Source: Bacteroidota bacterium
GTDB taxonomy: Bacteria; Bacteroidota; Bacteroidia; SXHM01
Length of the DNA stretch: 5,619 nucleotides
Assembly: GCA_005773695.1 (NCBI GenBank)
Contig: SXHM01000170.1
Coordinates: forward strand, 1-5,619
Direction of reading: 5' to 3'
Shown here: in pieces, positions 5,572 through 5,619 of the stretch
How the letters are laid out: each line of letters begins with the position of its first letter
Position numbering within the stretch: the stretch's first letter is position 1
Program-made: the position numbers and the translations under genes
Notes under the pieces: generated by a model
Database searches by the model: none
What the model saw: the letters and a program-made list of their open reading frames with translations, nothing else
Told to the model about the DNA's origin: nothing

Positions 5572-5619
5572 TTACTTCTTATAATCATCAATCACCAATT
5601 CCTTTTTACAAAAGAAATA
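5572..5619 (-). CDS. Possible 3' end of a convergent minus-strand gene
   Basis: Read on the minus strand, the last 48 bases are open and end at TAA (5574-5572), encoding a plausible hydrophilic C-terminus that finishes KKELVIDDYKK. The other two minus frames contain stops. The stop would lie one base beyond the lyase stop, a tail-to-tail arrangement. Fifteen open codons can easily occur by chance and no function can be read, so this is tentative. Confidence 0.3.
   Translation of the reverse strand, partial: YFFCKKELVIDDYKK

Overview
The window most likely comes from a Bacteroidota (Cytophaga/Sphingobacteria/Chitinophagia-like) chromosome. Four things point there: AT-rich DNA; a secreted protease whose C-terminus looks like a type IX secretion (T9SS) sorting domain; candidate promoters with the Bacteroidota -7 box TAnnTTTG; and start codons that mostly lack a Shine-Dalgarno (SD) sequence. 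No mobile element, CRISPR array, rRNA or tRNA was seen.

Layout. Positions 1-3766 look like one rightward operon. It holds the 3' part of an unrecognised gene, a secreted M28 carboxypeptidase Q-like metallopeptidase (416-1885, joined to the first gene by a 1-nt TAATG overlap), and a secreted M36-like zinc metalloprotease with a propeptide and a T9SS-type tail (1898-3766, 12 nt further on). Together the two peptidases suggest export for breakdown of protein or peptides outside the cytoplasm. Next comes a 248-bp intergenic region with a candidate promoter and a structured leader of about 140 nt. It leads into an ECF-type sigma factor (4015-4614), the only gene here with a strong SD. A 107-bp gap holds a small inverted repeat and a second candidate promoter almost touching the ATG of an HMG-CoA lyase-like gene (4722-5570), the last enzyme of leucine catabolism. 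The last 48 bases may be the 3' end of a convergent minus-strand gene.

No undescribed multi-gene system is evident. The points most worth checking are: (i) the sigma-factor leader, with a strong SD that could be buried in a hairpin, an upstream terminator-like hairpin and four TACTTT copies; (ii) the M36-like protease, which has intact zinc ligands but apparently Tyr where the family has its transition-state His; (iii) the possibly leaderless, active-site-variant HMG-CoA lyase. A link between protein digestion and leucine catabolism is inference only; nothing shows the genes are co-regulated.
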